A DNA stretch of 64,000 bases from contig NZ_CP135275.1 of assembly GCF_032302195.1 (NCBI RefSeq), forward strand, positions 4,464,001 through 4,528,000. Reading direction: 5' to 3'. The position numbers and the translations under genes were made by a program. This document shows, in pieces, positions 31,979 through 42,675 of this stretch (the stretch's first letter is position 1; every line of letters begins with the position of its first letter). The stretch comes from Paenibacillus sp. MMS20-IR301. Lineage in GTDB: Bacteria > Bacillota > Bacilli > Paenibacillales > Paenibacillaceae. A model generated the notes under the pieces. It worked only from the letters and a program-made list of their open reading frames with translations, made no database searches and was not told the DNA's origin.

Positions 31979-34951
31979 TTGCCTTTTCATATTTTCAATG
32001 AAAGCTGGTGTCAGGAATTGACGAGAAAGAACAGGTTACGCCGAAACACATTTATCGTATTTCTATGTATTTGTATGAATCTCATGGCTTTGGGCCAAGC
32101 ATTCGCAGCCACCGGTGCTTCCAGCACTTCCGGGACAGCCGCCGCGGCTAAGGATGCCTCCGGCCATTGGGCAGAGAATGTGCTTGCAGAATGGCAGCAG
32201 AAGGGCTTGCTCACCGGCTATCAGGACGGTTCGCTTAAGCCGGATCAGCAAATTACACGCGCAGAATTCACAGCTCTAGTCAACAAATCGTTTGGTTACA
32301 CACAGACGGCAGCAATCTCCTATAAGGATGTTACACCATCCAATTGGTTCTATACAGATATTGCAAAAGCTGCTGCCGCCGGATACATCAACGGTTACCC
32401 TGATCAGATGTTTAGACCTAATCAGCCGCTTACCCGTGAAGAAATGGCGGTTATTGCGAGCACCATCCTCAAGCTGAACGCAGCGGATCCGGCTGCTTCA
32501 TTCACCGACACCACTTCGGGTCATGAATGGAGCAAGCAGCAGATTAACGCTGTTGCCCAGGCGGGTCTTATGAACGGATATGCCCGCCAATTCAGACCGC
32601 TTGATACCGCCACAAGAGCAGAAGCAATCAGCGTGCTGGACCGTTCCCTGAAGCTCCGGACGGCCCCTTCCGCTAATGCAGCTGTTTACGATAAAGCCGG
32701 AAATTATGGACCTGAGACAGGTGTTGCCACAGTAGGCGGTTCTGTATATATCGAAGCATCCGGTGTAGTGCTGCGCAACACCATCATCACAGGCGACCTG
32801 GTAATCAGTGAAGCTGTGGGTAAGGGCGATGTGACCCTGAAGAATGTTACTGTTAAGGGCACCACTACTATTGCCGGAGGCGGAAAGAACAGTATCCATG
32901 TAGTAGATTCCGTGCTTGTAACCGTTATTGTTAATAAAAAAGACGGCAGCATCCGGATTGTTACGGAGGGGAGCAGCTCGGTTGAACAGATTACACTGCA
33001 GTCAGGTGCATTGCTTGAAGAAGGCAGCGGAACCGGCAGCGGCTTCGGCAATGTGGATCTTTCTTCAGCCATTCCGGCAAATGCCGAAGTAGCTCTGGCC
33101 GGAACCTTCGAGACGGTGGACGTATTCGCCGCTGCTATCAAAGTCAACCTGACTTCAGGCTCAATCGGCCAGCTTATGGTTGCTCCCGGTGCCGCGAATG
33201 CAGGCATTGATATCGCAGGCGGGGCCAGCATTAATAACCTGATCCTTAATGCTGTAGCTGCCGTAACCGGAAAAGGCTCCATTGCCAATGCCTTGATCAA
33301 TGCCAGCGGCTCGACTATCGCCCAGACTCCGGGACATGTAAGCTACGGCAACAACGCTTCGGCCGTGATCGGAACTCCGCTTCCCGGCGCAAGCACAGGT
33401 GCAGGTGCAGGCGGCAACGATTCAGAACCCGTAACCGCAGTGGTATACGGCTTCGAAGGTTATATCCTGGATGTGGACAACCAGCCGGTAGCGGATATGA
33501 CGATCCATTTCCGTAAAGGCCTTGCAGCAACAACCGGAACCATTGCCGCCAGTGTGGTCACGGATGCGGACGGCAAATATTATGCCAATCTGGCACCCGG
33601 AATCTATACCGGTGAATTGTCTAAAGAAGGATATATTACAACTCATGTAGTAGGCGTTTCGCTGACTACCCATAAGAATACTGGACAGAATGCTACAGCA
33701 ATAAAAATTCCGGCAGCCGATGAAATCCGGATTGTTCTCACCTGGGGCGAGCATCCGCTGGATGAAGACTCGCATCTGGTCGGACCTGCGCCCGGTGAAC
33801 AATCCTTCCATACCTGGTTCGGTGAGAAAGAGTACTTCTATAAGGACGTCAAATATGCCGATCTGGATCATGACGATACCAATTCTTACGGTCCGGAGAC
33901 CACTACTATCCGCAAGCGTGTAGACGGCAAATATACTTTCTACATTCATAATTACAGCGGAAATGGACCTGAACAGACCGAAACCCTAGCAGCCTCCGGG
34001 GCAAAAGTAGAAATCTATAACGGCAACAATGCCGTGCCGGTAAAAACCTATCACATTCCCGTTGCCGACAGTAAGCAGCTCTACTGGTATGTGTTTGATA
34101 TGAACGTCGAGGGCAGCAAGCTAAGCTTTGTGGACAAGAATATGCTGACAGATTCATCACCTGATGGTGAAGTAGGCGTAAGCCCTACGGTTAATTCTTA
34201 CACGCTGTCTGTTGAGAACCATGCCGGGGCTAATGATGTTGTGACGGTGAACGCTCTTACTCCCGGGGATGTAGTTTCTGTATATTCCAATGAAGACCGG
34301 AGCGGCGGGCTGTTGGGAAGAGCAACTGTGGCCAATGGCTCTACCAGTGTGAAGATAACCGGTCTTGATTTCCCCAACTCCAGTGCTATCTATGTCTCCC
34401 TGAAGAAGCCGAACCGTGAGGAAAGCCATGCTGTACCTGTAACTATCCTCACTGAAGCCTCTTATGCAGAGCTGGCTACGACTATCGCCGGAGCCTTCAA
34501 AGACCGGATTCTTCCCGGCACGATGACTGTAGGTCAAACTGTGTATCTGGCGGACCCGGCGTTCGTATGGCCAAGGGATCTGAAAGTAACCGTAATGAAT
34601 CCTCAGAATCCGGCTACTGTTACTGAAGATGTGTATATACTAAGAGACTATTATGTATGGTACATGAACTATAACGGCACTGCAGAGCCTGTAGAATATA
34701 GCATCAAACTGCAGCTGAAACGCGACTTCTCTGCCGTAAATAAAGAAATTATTATCACTGTTCCTAGTGTATTTACCGCACTGCCTGAATCCATTGCCTA
34801 TGCCCGGTCTTTGAATGACCCGCGCCTTCTCGGTGATATCAATGCCGCAGAAGCAGTGGTCAATGATCCTGAATCGGCATCTGAACAGTATCTCCAGGCG
34901 TTAATTGTTCTGCATGAGTGGTTCAATCTAATCGCACGGGAAAACAGCTAG
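31979..34951 (+). CDS. SLH-domain cell-surface protein with Cna-like and YfaP-like domains
   Basis: The reading frame gives 990 aa from TTG 31979; TTG 32018 is another possible start, and neither has an ideal ribosome binding site. A signal peptide ends near AFAA. Three SLH domains follow at about residues 58-105, 112-165 and 173-225 (motifs ITRAEF, LTREEM, ATRAEA), which bind pyruvylated secondary cell wall polymer. A Gly/Ala/Ser-rich beta region (about 240-480) comes next, then a carboxypeptidase-regulatory-like domain (EGYILDVDNQPVADMTI..., 483-560) and a domain like YfaP/DUF2135 (IRIVLTWGEHPLDEDSHLVGP, 583-710). It is a wall-anchored surface protein of unknown ligand. Confidence 0.85.
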   Translation: MPFHIFNESWCQELTRKNRLRRNTFIVFLCICMNLMALGQAFAATGASSTSGTAAAAKDASGHWAENVLAEWQQKGLLTGYQDGSLKPDQQITRAEFTALVNKSFGYTQTAAISYKDVTPSNWFYTDIAKAAAAGYINGYPDQMFRPNQPLTREEMAVIASTILKLNAADPAASFTDTTSGHEWSKQQINAVAQAGLMNGYARQFRPLDTATRAEAISVLDRSLKLRTAPSANAAVYDKAGNYGPETGVATVGGSVYIEASGVVLRNTIITGDLVISEAVGKGDVTLKNVTVKGTTTIAGGGKNSIHVVDSVLVTVIVNKKDGSIRIVTEGSSSVEQITLQSGALLEEGSGTGSGFGNVDLSSAIPANAEVALAGTFETVDVFAAAIKVNLTSGSIGQLMVAPGAANAGIDIAGGASINNLILNAVAAVTGKGSIANALINASGSTIAQTPGHVSYGNNASAVIGTPLPGASTGAGAGGNDSEPVTAVVYGFEGYILDVDNQPVADMTIHFRKGLAATTGTIAASVVTDADGKYYANLAPGIYTGELSKEGYITTHVVGVSLTTHKNTGQNATAIKIPAADEIRIVLTWGEHPLDEDSHLVGPAPGEQSFHTWFGEKEYFYKDVKYADLDHDDTNSYGPETTTIRKRVDGKYTFYIHNYSGNGPEQTETLAASGAKVEIYNGNNAVPVKTYHIPVADSKQLYWYVFDMNVEGSKLSFVDKNMLTDSSPDGEVGVSPTVNSYTLSVENHAGANDVVTVNALTPGDVVSVYSNEDRSGGLLGRATVANGSTSVKITGLDFPNSSAIYVSLKKPNREESHAVPVTILTEASYAELATTIAGAFKDRILPGTMTVGQTVYLADPAFVWPRDLKVTVMNPQNPATVTEDVYILRDYYVWYMNYNGTAEPVEYSIKLQLKRDFSAVNKEIIITVPSVFTALPESIAYARSLNDPRLLGDINAAEAVVNDPESASEQYLQALIVLHEWFNLIARENS

Positions 34952-35035
34952 CTCATAAGCAAGTCAGCTATATGGCCTGAACTTGGAACCTTAAGGTTAA
35001 TTAGCGGGTTGAGAACGCCCATAACAATGGAGCGA

Positions 35036-35214
35036 TTGTATTCTATACATTTGATTCCTTGCTAAATGCCCAAATAATCCTTTCTGTTGTATTTCGTACA
35101 ATGCTTTTCCGGGAAATGAGCTTAAAATGCCAAAAGCCCAAAGAACGAATGTACAAAATACAATAGATTCAATTTTCGGGCTGATTTCACTATGATCTGC
35201 TGTACAAAATACAA
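35036..35214. repeat. Four copies of the TTGTATTYNGTACA intergenic motif
   Basis: The gap 34952-35304 holds no gene. The motif occurs at 35036-35050 (TTGTATTCTATACAT), 35087-35101 (TTGTATTTCGTACAA) and in inverted form at 35150-35163 and 35201-35214 (TGTACAAAATACAA each). The two inverted copies are followed by TAGA. It is the same family as at 17488-17553. Confidence 0.75.
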
Positions 35215-35304
35215 TAGAATGAATTCTCTAGTTCCTTGCGGTTCTGAAGCTCAAGATCACAGGTTCAAGTAATACAGGCGGCATACCAAATCATAATTCA
35301 GACC

Positions 35305-35337
35305 AAAGAGCCGGGCATTCCACAGCCCGGCTCTTTG
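35305..35337. terminator. Terminator at the end of the hut operon
   Basis: AAAGAGCCGGGC and GCCCGGCTCTTT form a perfect 12-bp stem with a short loop, 54 nt past the last hut-operon stop on the minus strand. Confidence 0.85.
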
Positions 35338-35391
35338 CCTTACATTAGTCCATTCACCGCGGATTGGCCGGACTTCTTCCCCCTTGTACTT

Positions 35392-36720
35392 CTACCGCTT
35401 CTCCAGCCCCGCCCACTTCTCAAACAACTGATCCACCCGCCGGCCGATCGAAGACTCGGACACGGTCTGCACCTTTCCCTGTTCGAAGACAATGCGGCCG
35501 TTCACTACAACTGTGGCGATCGCTCCCGGCTGCATGGCATAGACCATGTTGGCGAACAGCTGCTCCTTCGGAGCCAGGGACAGGTCATGGATATCAAGCG
35601 CCGCAAAATCGGCATATTGCCCGATTTCGAGCGACCCGACCGGCAGACGGAGAATGTCTCCGGCACTCTTCGTTCCCATCCGGTAGACCTCCCGGGCAGT
35701 GATACAGGTGCCGTCCAGCCGGCTGACCTTCTGCAGCATCGCGCACATGCGCATCTCCTCGTAGACGCTGATCCGGTTGTTGCTGCAGCCGCCGTCAGTG
35801 CCCAGCGTCACCCTCACTCCAGCCTTCAGCAGGTCGGGAATCCGGGTAACCCCGTCTGCCAGGAACATGTTGCTGGACGGGCAATAGGCCAGCGAGCCGC
35901 CCCTTGCACCGATCAGCTCAATTTCCGCTTGCTCCAGCCAGACCAGATGGATGGCAATCATCCGCTCGTCGAGCACACCCAGCGAATCCAGATAATGCAC
36001 AGGCCGCAGATTATAGCCGCGGAGAATTTCTTCCACCTCGAACATCTCTTCAGCTACATGGATATGAAAAGGGGTATCCAGCTCCACAGCCAGCCGGTGT
36101 CCGGCCTGGATCATCTCCGGTGAGGCGGCATGCGGACTGTGCGGGGCAGGATGGACGGTAACCATCGGATTGCCCTGATATTTCTTGGCAAGCAGTCTCG
36201 TCCGCTCCACCGCTTCCCCTACCGTTTCACGGTAAGCCAGCGGCGCCCCGGCCCAGTCATACATTGTCCGGGCGAACACCAGCCGGATGCCGAGATCATC
36301 CGCCGCCCGGATGACCGCTTCATCATATGCCGTCCCGCCGTTATGCACATAGAAGAAATCGCAGACGGTCGTGATTCCGTAGCGCAGCATCTCCCCGAAG
36401 GCAAGGAGCGCACCGGTGTAGATGGCCTCCTCATCAAGTAATGGCGTGTACTTGTAGAGAGCCTGATCCCGCCAGTCGAGGAACGGCTTATCAATGGCGA
36501 TGCCGCGCAGCAGGCTCTGGAAGGAATGGTTATGTGAATTGACGGTACCGGGGACAATGGCCTTGCCATCCCAGGAAATATGACGTGCATCCGGGTAACG
36601 GCTCAGCAGCTCCCCGCGGTCTCCAACGTCAGTGATCCTTCCCCGCTCCACCAGCAAAGCGCCATTTTGCTTAAAAGCATCCCCCGTATACAGCAGATCT
36701 GCTGAATAAATTTCACGCAA
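35392..36720 (-). CDS. COG0402 amidohydrolase/deaminase, candidate formiminoglutamate deiminase
   Basis: The 442 aa protein has the metal site of the cytosine-deaminase-like amidohydrolases: NSHNHSFQ near residue 63, HIHVAEE, AIHLVW and LGTDGGCSNNR. ATZ/TRZ and guanine deaminases share this frame, but HxHSFQ resembles the HxHAFQ of HutF. It is the last gene of the hut operon, whose fourth step has no recognisable HutG, so conversion of N-formimino-Glu to N-formyl-Glu plus ammonia is the best functional guess. It starts 15 nt after the M20 hydrolase gene. An 8-oxoguanine or SAH-type deaminase remains possible. Confidence 0.75.
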   Translation of the reverse strand: MREIYSADLLYTGDAFKQNGALLVERGRITDVGDRGELLSRYPDARHISWDGKAIVPGTVNSHNHSFQSLLRGIAIDKPFLDWRDQALYKYTPLLDEEAIYTGALLAFGEMLRYGITTVCDFFYVHNGGTAYDEAVIRAADDLGIRLVFARTMYDWAGAPLAYRETVGEAVERTRLLAKKYQGNPMVTVHPAPHSPHAASPEMIQAGHRLAVELDTPFHIHVAEEMFEVEEILRGYNLRPVHYLDSLGVLDERMIAIHLVWLEQAEIELIGARGGSLAYCPSSNMFLADGVTRIPDLLKAGVRVTLGTDGGCSNNRISVYEEMRMCAMLQKVSRLDGTCITAREVYRMGTKSAGDILRLPVGSLEIGQYADFAALDIHDLSLAPKEQLFANMVYAMQPGAIATVVVNGRIVFEQGKVQTVSESSIGRRVDQLFEKWAGLEKR

Positions 36721-36735
36721 ATGATTCTCCTCCTA

Positions 36736-38085
36736 TCACCTTAGCTGCCCGTCAAGGGCCAGTATGGATTGCAGCAATACATTACCAGCCTGTTCGATGT
36801 CCGTGATCCGGCTCTCTTCTTCCGGGCAGTGGCTTTTCCCGCCAAGGCTTGGAACGAACAGCATACCGGCCCGGGTCAGTGACGCCATATGGGTCGCATC
36901 ATGCCCGGCCATACTGCCGAGCTGCAGGCTCGCAATTCCCAGCACCTCGGCCTGTGCAGCACAGACCTCCATGACCAGGGCATCCATCGGCTGCGGTGCC
37001 TGATCCAGAATCAGCTGCCGCTTAAGGTGAAGCCCCCTTCGGGCGGCAATATCTGAGGCCTCGCTGCCCCAGGCTCGGAGCAGCTCCCCGATCTGCTCAC
37101 GCTTTGCACCTCTGGCCTCCAGATGGAAGCTCACCTGCTCAGGAATGATATTCGCCGCATTCGGTTCATTACGGATGCGCCCGATCGTGCCTACCGCTTC
37201 ATCCGCCGGATGCTTCCGGCAGACGGCTTCGAAGGCCAGCATCATCTCGGAAGCCCCCGTCAGCGCATCCTTACGGTCAGACATCAGGGTAGTCCCGGCA
37301 TGATTCGCCTCCCCTGTAACGGTAACCTCTTCACGGTAGATTCCGGTAATGGCGGTCACGATGCCTACAGGAATCCCCCGGTCCAGCAGCCGTTTGCCTT
37401 GTTCAATATGAACCTCGAGAAAAGCAGCCAGCTCCGCAGGCTCCCTCCGGCAGCTCCCGAACTGTTCAGGATCGCCGCCGGCCAGCCGCAGCGCCTCAGC
37501 CAGCAGCTGGCCCTGATCACTACGGACTCCGGCCAGATCGCTCTGCTTCAGCTTCCCTGACACCGCCCGGCTGCCGAAGGTGGACAGCCCGAACGGATTC
37601 GGCTCCTCCGCGCTGAAGGAGACCAGCTCCAGCGGGTGGCGGGTGCTGATGCGGTTCTCGTGCAGCACAGTCATGACTTCCAGCGCCAGCAGAACGCCAA
37701 GCGCACCGTCATATTTGCCGCCGTTCGGCACCGTATCGATATGCGAGCCGAAGGCAATGACCGGCAGACTGCCCTGTGCCCGGACGGAACCGCTTAAGCC
37801 GCCGGAAGCTGCTAAAGCTTCTGGCGGATCAGCTCTTTCCACTCCGCTACGCACAGCCCAAATATTCGCCGCTTCGTCCACTCTGACGGCAAGCTCAAGC
37901 TCCAGCAGCTTGCCCTTAAGCCATTCCCGGGCCGCAAGCTCGGCCGGAGTGAACGTTGTCCGGTCCAGCCCTCCGGTGGCTTCATTCAGGCCGAACATCC
38001 CAAGCTCCCGGATATTATGCTGCAGACGTTCAGCATTAATCCTTAAGCCGCTCTTCTCCTTGCTAAGGCCTGCCTCCATACTCAT
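36736..38085 (-). CDS. M20 hydantoinase/carbamoylase-family amidase in the hut operon
   Basis: The 449 aa protein has M20 dinuclear-metal motifs: GSHIDTVPNGGKYDGALGV (His, Asp), SFSAEEPNPFG (Glu pair), AFLEVHIEQGK (His) and a C-terminal SLGGKSHCPEEES. It matches N-carbamoyl-amino-acid hydrolases and allantoate amidohydrolases. Its start overlaps the hutI stop by 4 nt, so it belongs to the hut operon. If the next gene makes N-formyl-Glu, this enzyme could remove the formyl group. That replacement of HutG is my inference, not an established activity. Confidence 0.85.
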   Translation of the reverse strand: MSMEAGLSKEKSGLRINAERLQHNIRELGMFGLNEATGGLDRTTFTPAELAAREWLKGKLLELELAVRVDEAANIWAVRSGVERADPPEALAASGGLSGSVRAQGSLPVIAFGSHIDTVPNGGKYDGALGVLLALEVMTVLHENRISTRHPLELVSFSAEEPNPFGLSTFGSRAVSGKLKQSDLAGVRSDQGQLLAEALRLAGGDPEQFGSCRREPAELAAFLEVHIEQGKRLLDRGIPVGIVTAITGIYREEVTVTGEANHAGTTLMSDRKDALTGASEMMLAFEAVCRKHPADEAVGTIGRIRNEPNAANIIPEQVSFHLEARGAKREQIGELLRAWGSEASDIAARRGLHLKRQLILDQAPQPMDALVMEVCAAQAEVLGIASLQLGSMAGHDATHMASLTRAGMLFVPSLGGKSHCPEEESRITDIEQAGNVLLQSILALDGQLR

Positions 38086-39353
38086 ACCCTCCGTCCATTC
38101 TGAATGACCGGCGCACCCTTCTTGAACACGGTATCTACCAGATTTACCGCGTAATGATACTGCAGGTAGTTGTAATTCGGCGCATCGAACAGTACCAGAT
38201 CGGCCTGCTTGCCTGCCTCGATGCTGCCGATGGTATCTGCCCGGCAGATCGCATGAGCTGCATTTATCGTGCAGGCTGTGAGCACCTCCGCCGGGGTCAT
38301 GCCCATTGTCAGGCAGGCCAGATTCATAATGAACGGCAAAGATTCGGTCGGTGAAGAGCCGGGATTGCGGTCAGTTGACAAGGCGACCGGCACACCGGCA
38401 TTGATTATCGCCCGGGCATCGGCCGGCTCCGCCATCAGGAAGAAGGCAGTGCCTGGCAGGAGCACGGCAATGACTCCGCTCTCCGCCATCTGCGCGATGC
38501 CCGCTTCCGAGGCATGCAGCAGATGGTCAGCCGAGACCGCGCCCAGCTCGGCGGCAAGCTCGGCCCCTCCGCAGGAGACGAGCTCATCGGCATGGAGCTT
38601 GGGGCTGAGCCCCCAGCTCTTGCCCGCTTCAAGGATAGCCCTCGACTGCTCCACGGTGAATACCCCCTCTTCGCAGAACACATCGCAGAACTCGGCCAGC
38701 CCTTCACGGGCCACCGCGGGAATCATCTCCTCAATGACGCTCCGGACATAACCATCCGCGTCCCCCCGGCATTCTGCCGGGACAGCATGGGCGCCCATAA
38801 AGGTGGATACGATATCTACCGGATGGGAAGCATCCAGCTGCCGGGCTACCCGCAGCTGCTTCAGCTCATCCGCAAGCCGCAGGCCGTAGCCGCTTTTGGC
38901 TTCGATCGTCGTGACGCCATGCGCCAGGAAGCGGTCCAGCCGCTTCCCGGTTTCCGCCATCAGCTGCTCCTCAGAAGCTTCGCGGGTCCGTTCCGTAGAA
39001 TAGAGAATTCCGCCTCCGGCCTGCAGAATATCAATATACTTCGCGCCCTGCAGGCGCAGATTCAGCTCGAATTCACGGGAACCCGCGAATACGGAATGGG
39101 TATGGGGGTCGACCAGCCCCGGCGTGACGGTCCTGCCTTCAGCAGAGAATACCGTAACCTCCCTGCCGCCGGCATGCTGCTCGACATACCGGGCCGCTTC
39201 CTCATTACTACCGACGAAAGTGAACACACCATCCTCGATGACAATTCCCCCGTGCTCAATCAATCCGAGGTCCTCCATCTCCTTGCCGGTCTTCGGCTTG
39301 CTGCTGGCTCCGCCAAGCGTCGCGATCTGGGCAGCATTCTGGATATAGATCAT
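38082..39353 (-). CDS. hutI: Imidazolonepropionase HutI
   Basis: The 423 aa protein shows the HutI signatures [50 protein letters not shown] and [18 protein letters not shown]. It hydrolyses 4-imidazolone-5-propionate to N-formimino-L-glutamate, third step of histidine breakdown, using one metal ion. Its ATG overlaps the hutU stop as ATGA and its own stop overlaps the following M20 gene, so translation is coupled along the operon. Confidence 0.96.
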   Translation of the reverse strand: MIYIQNAAQIATLGGASSKPKTGKEMEDLGLIEHGGIVIEDGVFTFVGSNEEAARYVEQHAGGREVTVFSAEGRTVTPGLVDPHTHSVFAGSREFELNLRLQGAKYIDILQAGGGILYSTERTREASEEQLMAETGKRLDRFLAHGVTTIEAKSGYGLRLADELKQLRVARQLDASHPVDIVSTFMGAHAVPAECRGDADGYVRSVIEEMIPAVAREGLAEFCDVFCEEGVFTVEQSRAILEAGKSWGLSPKLHADELVSCGGAELAAELGAVSADHLLHASEAGIAQMAESGVIAVLLPGTAFFLMAEPADARAIINAGVPVALSTDRNPGSSPTESLPFIMNLACLTMGMTPAEVLTACTINAAHAICRADTIGSIEAGKQADLVLFDAPNYNYLQYHYAVNLVDTVFKKGAPVIQNGRRV

Positions 39354-41044
39354 CGGCCCGCTCCCTCCGTGTCAGCCAGCATAGGCATTCTGATCCCTTG
39401 GGCTCTGGCTGTCTCCATGGCAAGCGGATAGCCGGCATCCGCGTGGCGGACAACACCCATGCCGGGGTCTGAAGTCAGCACGCGTTCAAGCCGGGCTTCT
39501 GCCTCTTTCGTGCCATCCGCCACGATTACCATGCCGGCATGCTGGGAGTAGCCCATTCCGACGCCCCCGCCGTGATGCAGCGAGACCCAGCTGGCTCCGG
39601 CCGCCGTATTCACCAGCGCGTTCAGCAGCGGCCAATCAGAGACTGCATCACTGCCGTCACGCATGGCTTCAGTCTCCCGGTTCGGTGAAGCAACCGAGCC
39701 TGCATCCAGATGATCCCTGCCGATGACAACCGGCGCGGACAGCTCTCCCGCTGCCACCATATCATTGATCATCCGCCCGAACTTCGCCCGTTCCCCGTAA
39801 CCGAGCCAGCAGATCCGTGCAGGCAGACCCTGGAAGGCGATCTTCTCCTGTGCCAGCCTAATCCAGCGCTGCAGTCCGGCATTCTCCGGAAAAGCCTTCA
39901 GAATAGCCGCATCCGTCTTGTAGATATCCTCCGGATCACCCGACAGCGCTACCCAGCGGAACGGCCCTTTGCCTTCGCAGAATTGCGGGCGGATGTAGGC
40001 CGGGACGAAGCCGGGGAAATTAAACGCCCCTACCACCCCTTCGTCAAAGGCAACCTGGCGGATATTGTTGCCGTAGTCGAAGGTAACCGCTCCCCGCCGC
40101 TGCAGCTCAAGCATCGCTTCGACATGGCGGGCGATGCTTTTCTTCGCTAATAACGTATACAATTGCGGGTCCTCCGCTCTCAGCAGCTTAGCCGTCTCCA
40201 GCGTAAAGCCTTCCGGCACATAGCCGTTCAGCGGATCATGGGCCGAGGTCTGGTCGGTCAGAAGATCGGGGACGAAGCCCCGGGACAGCATTGCCGGCAG
40301 CAGCTCCGCTGCATTGCCGATTAAACCGACAGAGAGCGGACGCCCGTTCATGCGGGCCTCTTCAGCCAGCGCCAGCGCCTCATCCAGCGTCTCCGCCAGG
40401 ATATCACAGTAGCGTGAGCGGATTCTTTTCTCAATCCGGGTCCGGTCTACATCGATACCGATGAACACCCCGCCGTTCATAGTAACGGCCAGCGGCTGTG
40501 CACCGCCCATTCCGCCAAGCCCGGCGCTGAGCGTAATTGTACCCTTGAGCGTACCGCCGAAATGCTGTCTGGCGCATTCTGCGAACGTCTCATAAGTCCC
40601 CTGAACAATCCCCTGTGTGCCGATATAGATCCAGCTGCCGGCGGTCATCTGCCCGTACATCATCAGCCCCTTCTGATCCAGCTCCTGGAAGGTGCTCCAG
40701 TCGGCCCAGGCCGGCACCAGATTGGAATTCGCCAGCAGCACGCGCGGCGCATCCCGGTGAGTGCGGAAGACAGCTACCGGCTTGCCGGATTGAATCAGCA
40801 GGGTCTCGTTATCCTCAAGCGTTCCCAGTGAGCGCACGATAGCATCGAAGCTCTCCCAGTTGCGCGCCGCCTTGCCGATGCCACCATAGACAACCAGCTG
40901 CTCCGGATGCTCTGCAACCTCAGGGTCCAGATTGTTCATCAGCATACGCAGCGCCGCCTCCTGTACCCAGCCCTTCGTATTCAGTGCATTGCCTCTTGGC
41001 GCACGGCAGATTCTCGATTCGCTCTTAGCTTCGTTCATACTCAT
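39350..41044 (-). CDS. hutU: Urocanate hydratase HutU
   Basis: At 564 aa this is the normal HutU length. Diagnostic segments include [34 protein letters not shown] ([14 protein letters not shown]), [15 protein letters not shown], the NAD-binding [22 protein letters not shown], and [18 protein letters not shown]. It converts urocanate to imidazolonepropionate with tightly bound NAD. A GAGAGGAG site precedes the ATG. It is second in the operon, after hutH. Confidence 0.97.
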   Translation of the reverse strand: MSMNEAKSESRICRAPRGNALNTKGWVQEAALRMLMNNLDPEVAEHPEQLVVYGGIGKAARNWESFDAIVRSLGTLEDNETLLIQSGKPVAVFRTHRDAPRVLLANSNLVPAWADWSTFQELDQKGLMMYGQMTAGSWIYIGTQGIVQGTYETFAECARQHFGGTLKGTITLSAGLGGMGGAQPLAVTMNGGVFIGIDVDRTRIEKRIRSRYCDILAETLDEALALAEEARMNGRPLSVGLIGNAAELLPAMLSRGFVPDLLTDQTSAHDPLNGYVPEGFTLETAKLLRAEDPQLYTLLAKKSIARHVEAMLELQRRGAVTFDYGNNIRQVAFDEGVVGAFNFPGFVPAYIRPQFCEGKGPFRWVALSGDPEDIYKTDAAILKAFPENAGLQRWIRLAQEKIAFQGLPARICWLGYGERAKFGRMINDMVAAGELSAPVVIGRDHLDAGSVASPNRETEAMRDGSDAVSDWPLLNALVNTAAGASWVSLHHGGGVGMGYSQHAGMVIVADGTKEAEARLERVLTSDPGMGVVRHADAGYPLAMETARAQGIRMPMLADTEGAGR

Positions 41045-41103
41045 ATTCTTAGCTCCTCTCTTGATCAGATCAGATATTGTTCATGAACAGATTCAGAACC
41101 CGT

Positions 41104-42648
41104 TCAGGCATGAAACGGAATCTGCGCGAACAGCTCCTCCAGTACACCCGCCCCCTTCATCCATTCGGCAATCACGGAGAAATCACCGGACAGCACCCGG
41201 TCTCCGTCCACCAGCGGAACCCGCTCCCGGCAGCGGTCGTAGAGCCATCTGGTTCCCGGTGCAAGCAGCTCCGGCCCCCGGAAATCGGCTCCCTGCGCTC
41301 CGCAGAGCAGCTCGATGGCCAGTACCGCATAAGCATTGTCGACGATCTGCCTTGCCTTCCGCGCGCCGATCGTACCCATGCTGACATGATCCTCCTGATT
41401 GCCTGAGGAGGGGATCGAATCCACACTGGCCGGATGGGCCAGTGATTTATTCTCGGACACCACCGCCGCGGCCGCATACTGGGCAATCATGAACCCGGAC
41501 TGCAGTCCGCCATTCTTCGTCAGGAACGGAGGCAGTCCTTCATTCAGCTGCGGATTGACCAGCCGTTCAATCCGCCGCTCAGCGATATCCGCCAGCTCCG
41601 CTGCGGCGATCGACAGATGATCCATCGGCAGCGCTACCGGCTGGCCGTGGAAGTTCCCGCCGGAGATCACCTTCTCCTCATCCGCGAAGATCAGCGGATT
41701 GTCCGTGGCCGAGTTGATCTCAATCTCCAGCTTCCCGGCGATATAGGCCAGCGCATCCCGGCTCGCGCCGTGAACCTGCGGTGCGCAGCGCAGCGAATAG
41801 GCATCCTGCACCCGGACTTCACCCTGGCCGGTCATCAGCCTGCTGCCGGAAGTCAGGCTGCGGATATTGTCCGCTGCCTGGCGCTGGCCCTGATGCGGGC
41901 GGACGATATGCGTCTGCGGATCGAACACATCGCGGACCGCCCGCAGCGCCTCACAGGTGAGTGCCGCCGTGCAGTCGGCCCAGTTCGCAAGCTGCTGCGC
42001 ATCCCGGCAGGCCAGTGTGCCGACGGCAGTCATGACCTGCGTGCCGTTAATCAGGGCCAGTCCTTCCTTGGCTGCCAGCTCAATCGGGGCGAGGCCCGCC
42101 TGCGCCAACGCCTGCCCGCCCGGCATCCGCACCCCCTGGTAGGAGGCTTCACCTTCGCCGATCAGCACCAGTACCATATGCGACAGGGGAGCGAGGTCAC
42201 CGCTTGCGCCGAGCGAGCCTTTCTCGGGGATTACCGGCACCACATTCCGGTTCAGCATCTCTACCATCAGCCGGATGACCTCCAGCCGGATACCGGAATA
42301 ACCGAGGGCCAGGGCATTGACCCGCAGCAGCAGGATGGCACGCACCACCTCCTCCGGGAACGGCGCTCCAATCCCGCACGCATGGCTGCGGATCAGATTC
42401 AGCTGCAGCTGCCGGGTATCCTCCGGGGAAATATACGTATCGCTGAATTTGCCGAAGCCGGTCGTGAGGCCATAGACCACTTTTTTCTCCAGCAGCAGCT
42501 TCTCTACATACTCGCGGGTACGGGCCACCTTCCGGCAGCTCTCCTCACTAAGCTCCACAACCCGGTAATGACGGGCTACTCTGACAACCTCTTCAATTGT
42601 TAATGTATTGCCGCGTACGGTGACGGTCTGATTGTCTATTTCCAGCAT
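41104..42648 (-). CDS. hutH: Histidine ammonia-lyase HutH
   Basis: I choose the ATG at 42648 (MLEIDNQTVTVRG) over the GTG at 42657, which sits too close to the GGAGG site. The 514 aa protein contains the MIO prosthetic-group triad Ala148-Ser149-Gly150 in GSLGASGDLAPLSH, and YGLTTGFGKFSD and SGGNFHGQPVALPMD, all HutH features. It deaminates histidine to urocanate. Transcription into this gene should depend on the HutP-controlled terminator at 42676-42726. Confidence 0.97.
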   Translation of the reverse strand: MLEIDNQTVTVRGNTLTIEEVVRVARHYRVVELSEESCRKVARTREYVEKLLLEKKVVYGLTTGFGKFSDTYISPEDTRQLQLNLIRSHACGIGAPFPEEVVRAILLLRVNALALGYSGIRLEVIRLMVEMLNRNVVPVIPEKGSLGASGDLAPLSHMVLVLIGEGEASYQGVRMPGGQALAQAGLAPIELAAKEGLALINGTQVMTAVGTLACRDAQQLANWADCTAALTCEALRAVRDVFDPQTHIVRPHQGQRQAADNIRSLTSGSRLMTGQGEVRVQDAYSLRCAPQVHGASRDALAYIAGKLEIEINSATDNPLIFADEEKVISGGNFHGQPVALPMDHLSIAAAELADIAERRIERLVNPQLNEGLPPFLTKNGGLQSGFMIAQYAAAAVVSENKSLAHPASVDSIPSSGNQEDHVSMGTIGARKARQIVDNAYAVLAIELLCGAQGADFRGPELLAPGTRWLYDRCRERVPLVDGDRVLSGDFSVIAEWMKGAGVLEELFAQIPFHA

Positions 42649-42675
42649 TAGTCCCACCTGCCTCCTGAGTAATAG

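Noticed and set aside
41617..42603. 328-codon plus-strand frame opposite hutH
   Set aside because: It lies wholly antisense to hutH, a clear histidine ammonia-lyase gene with MIO triad.
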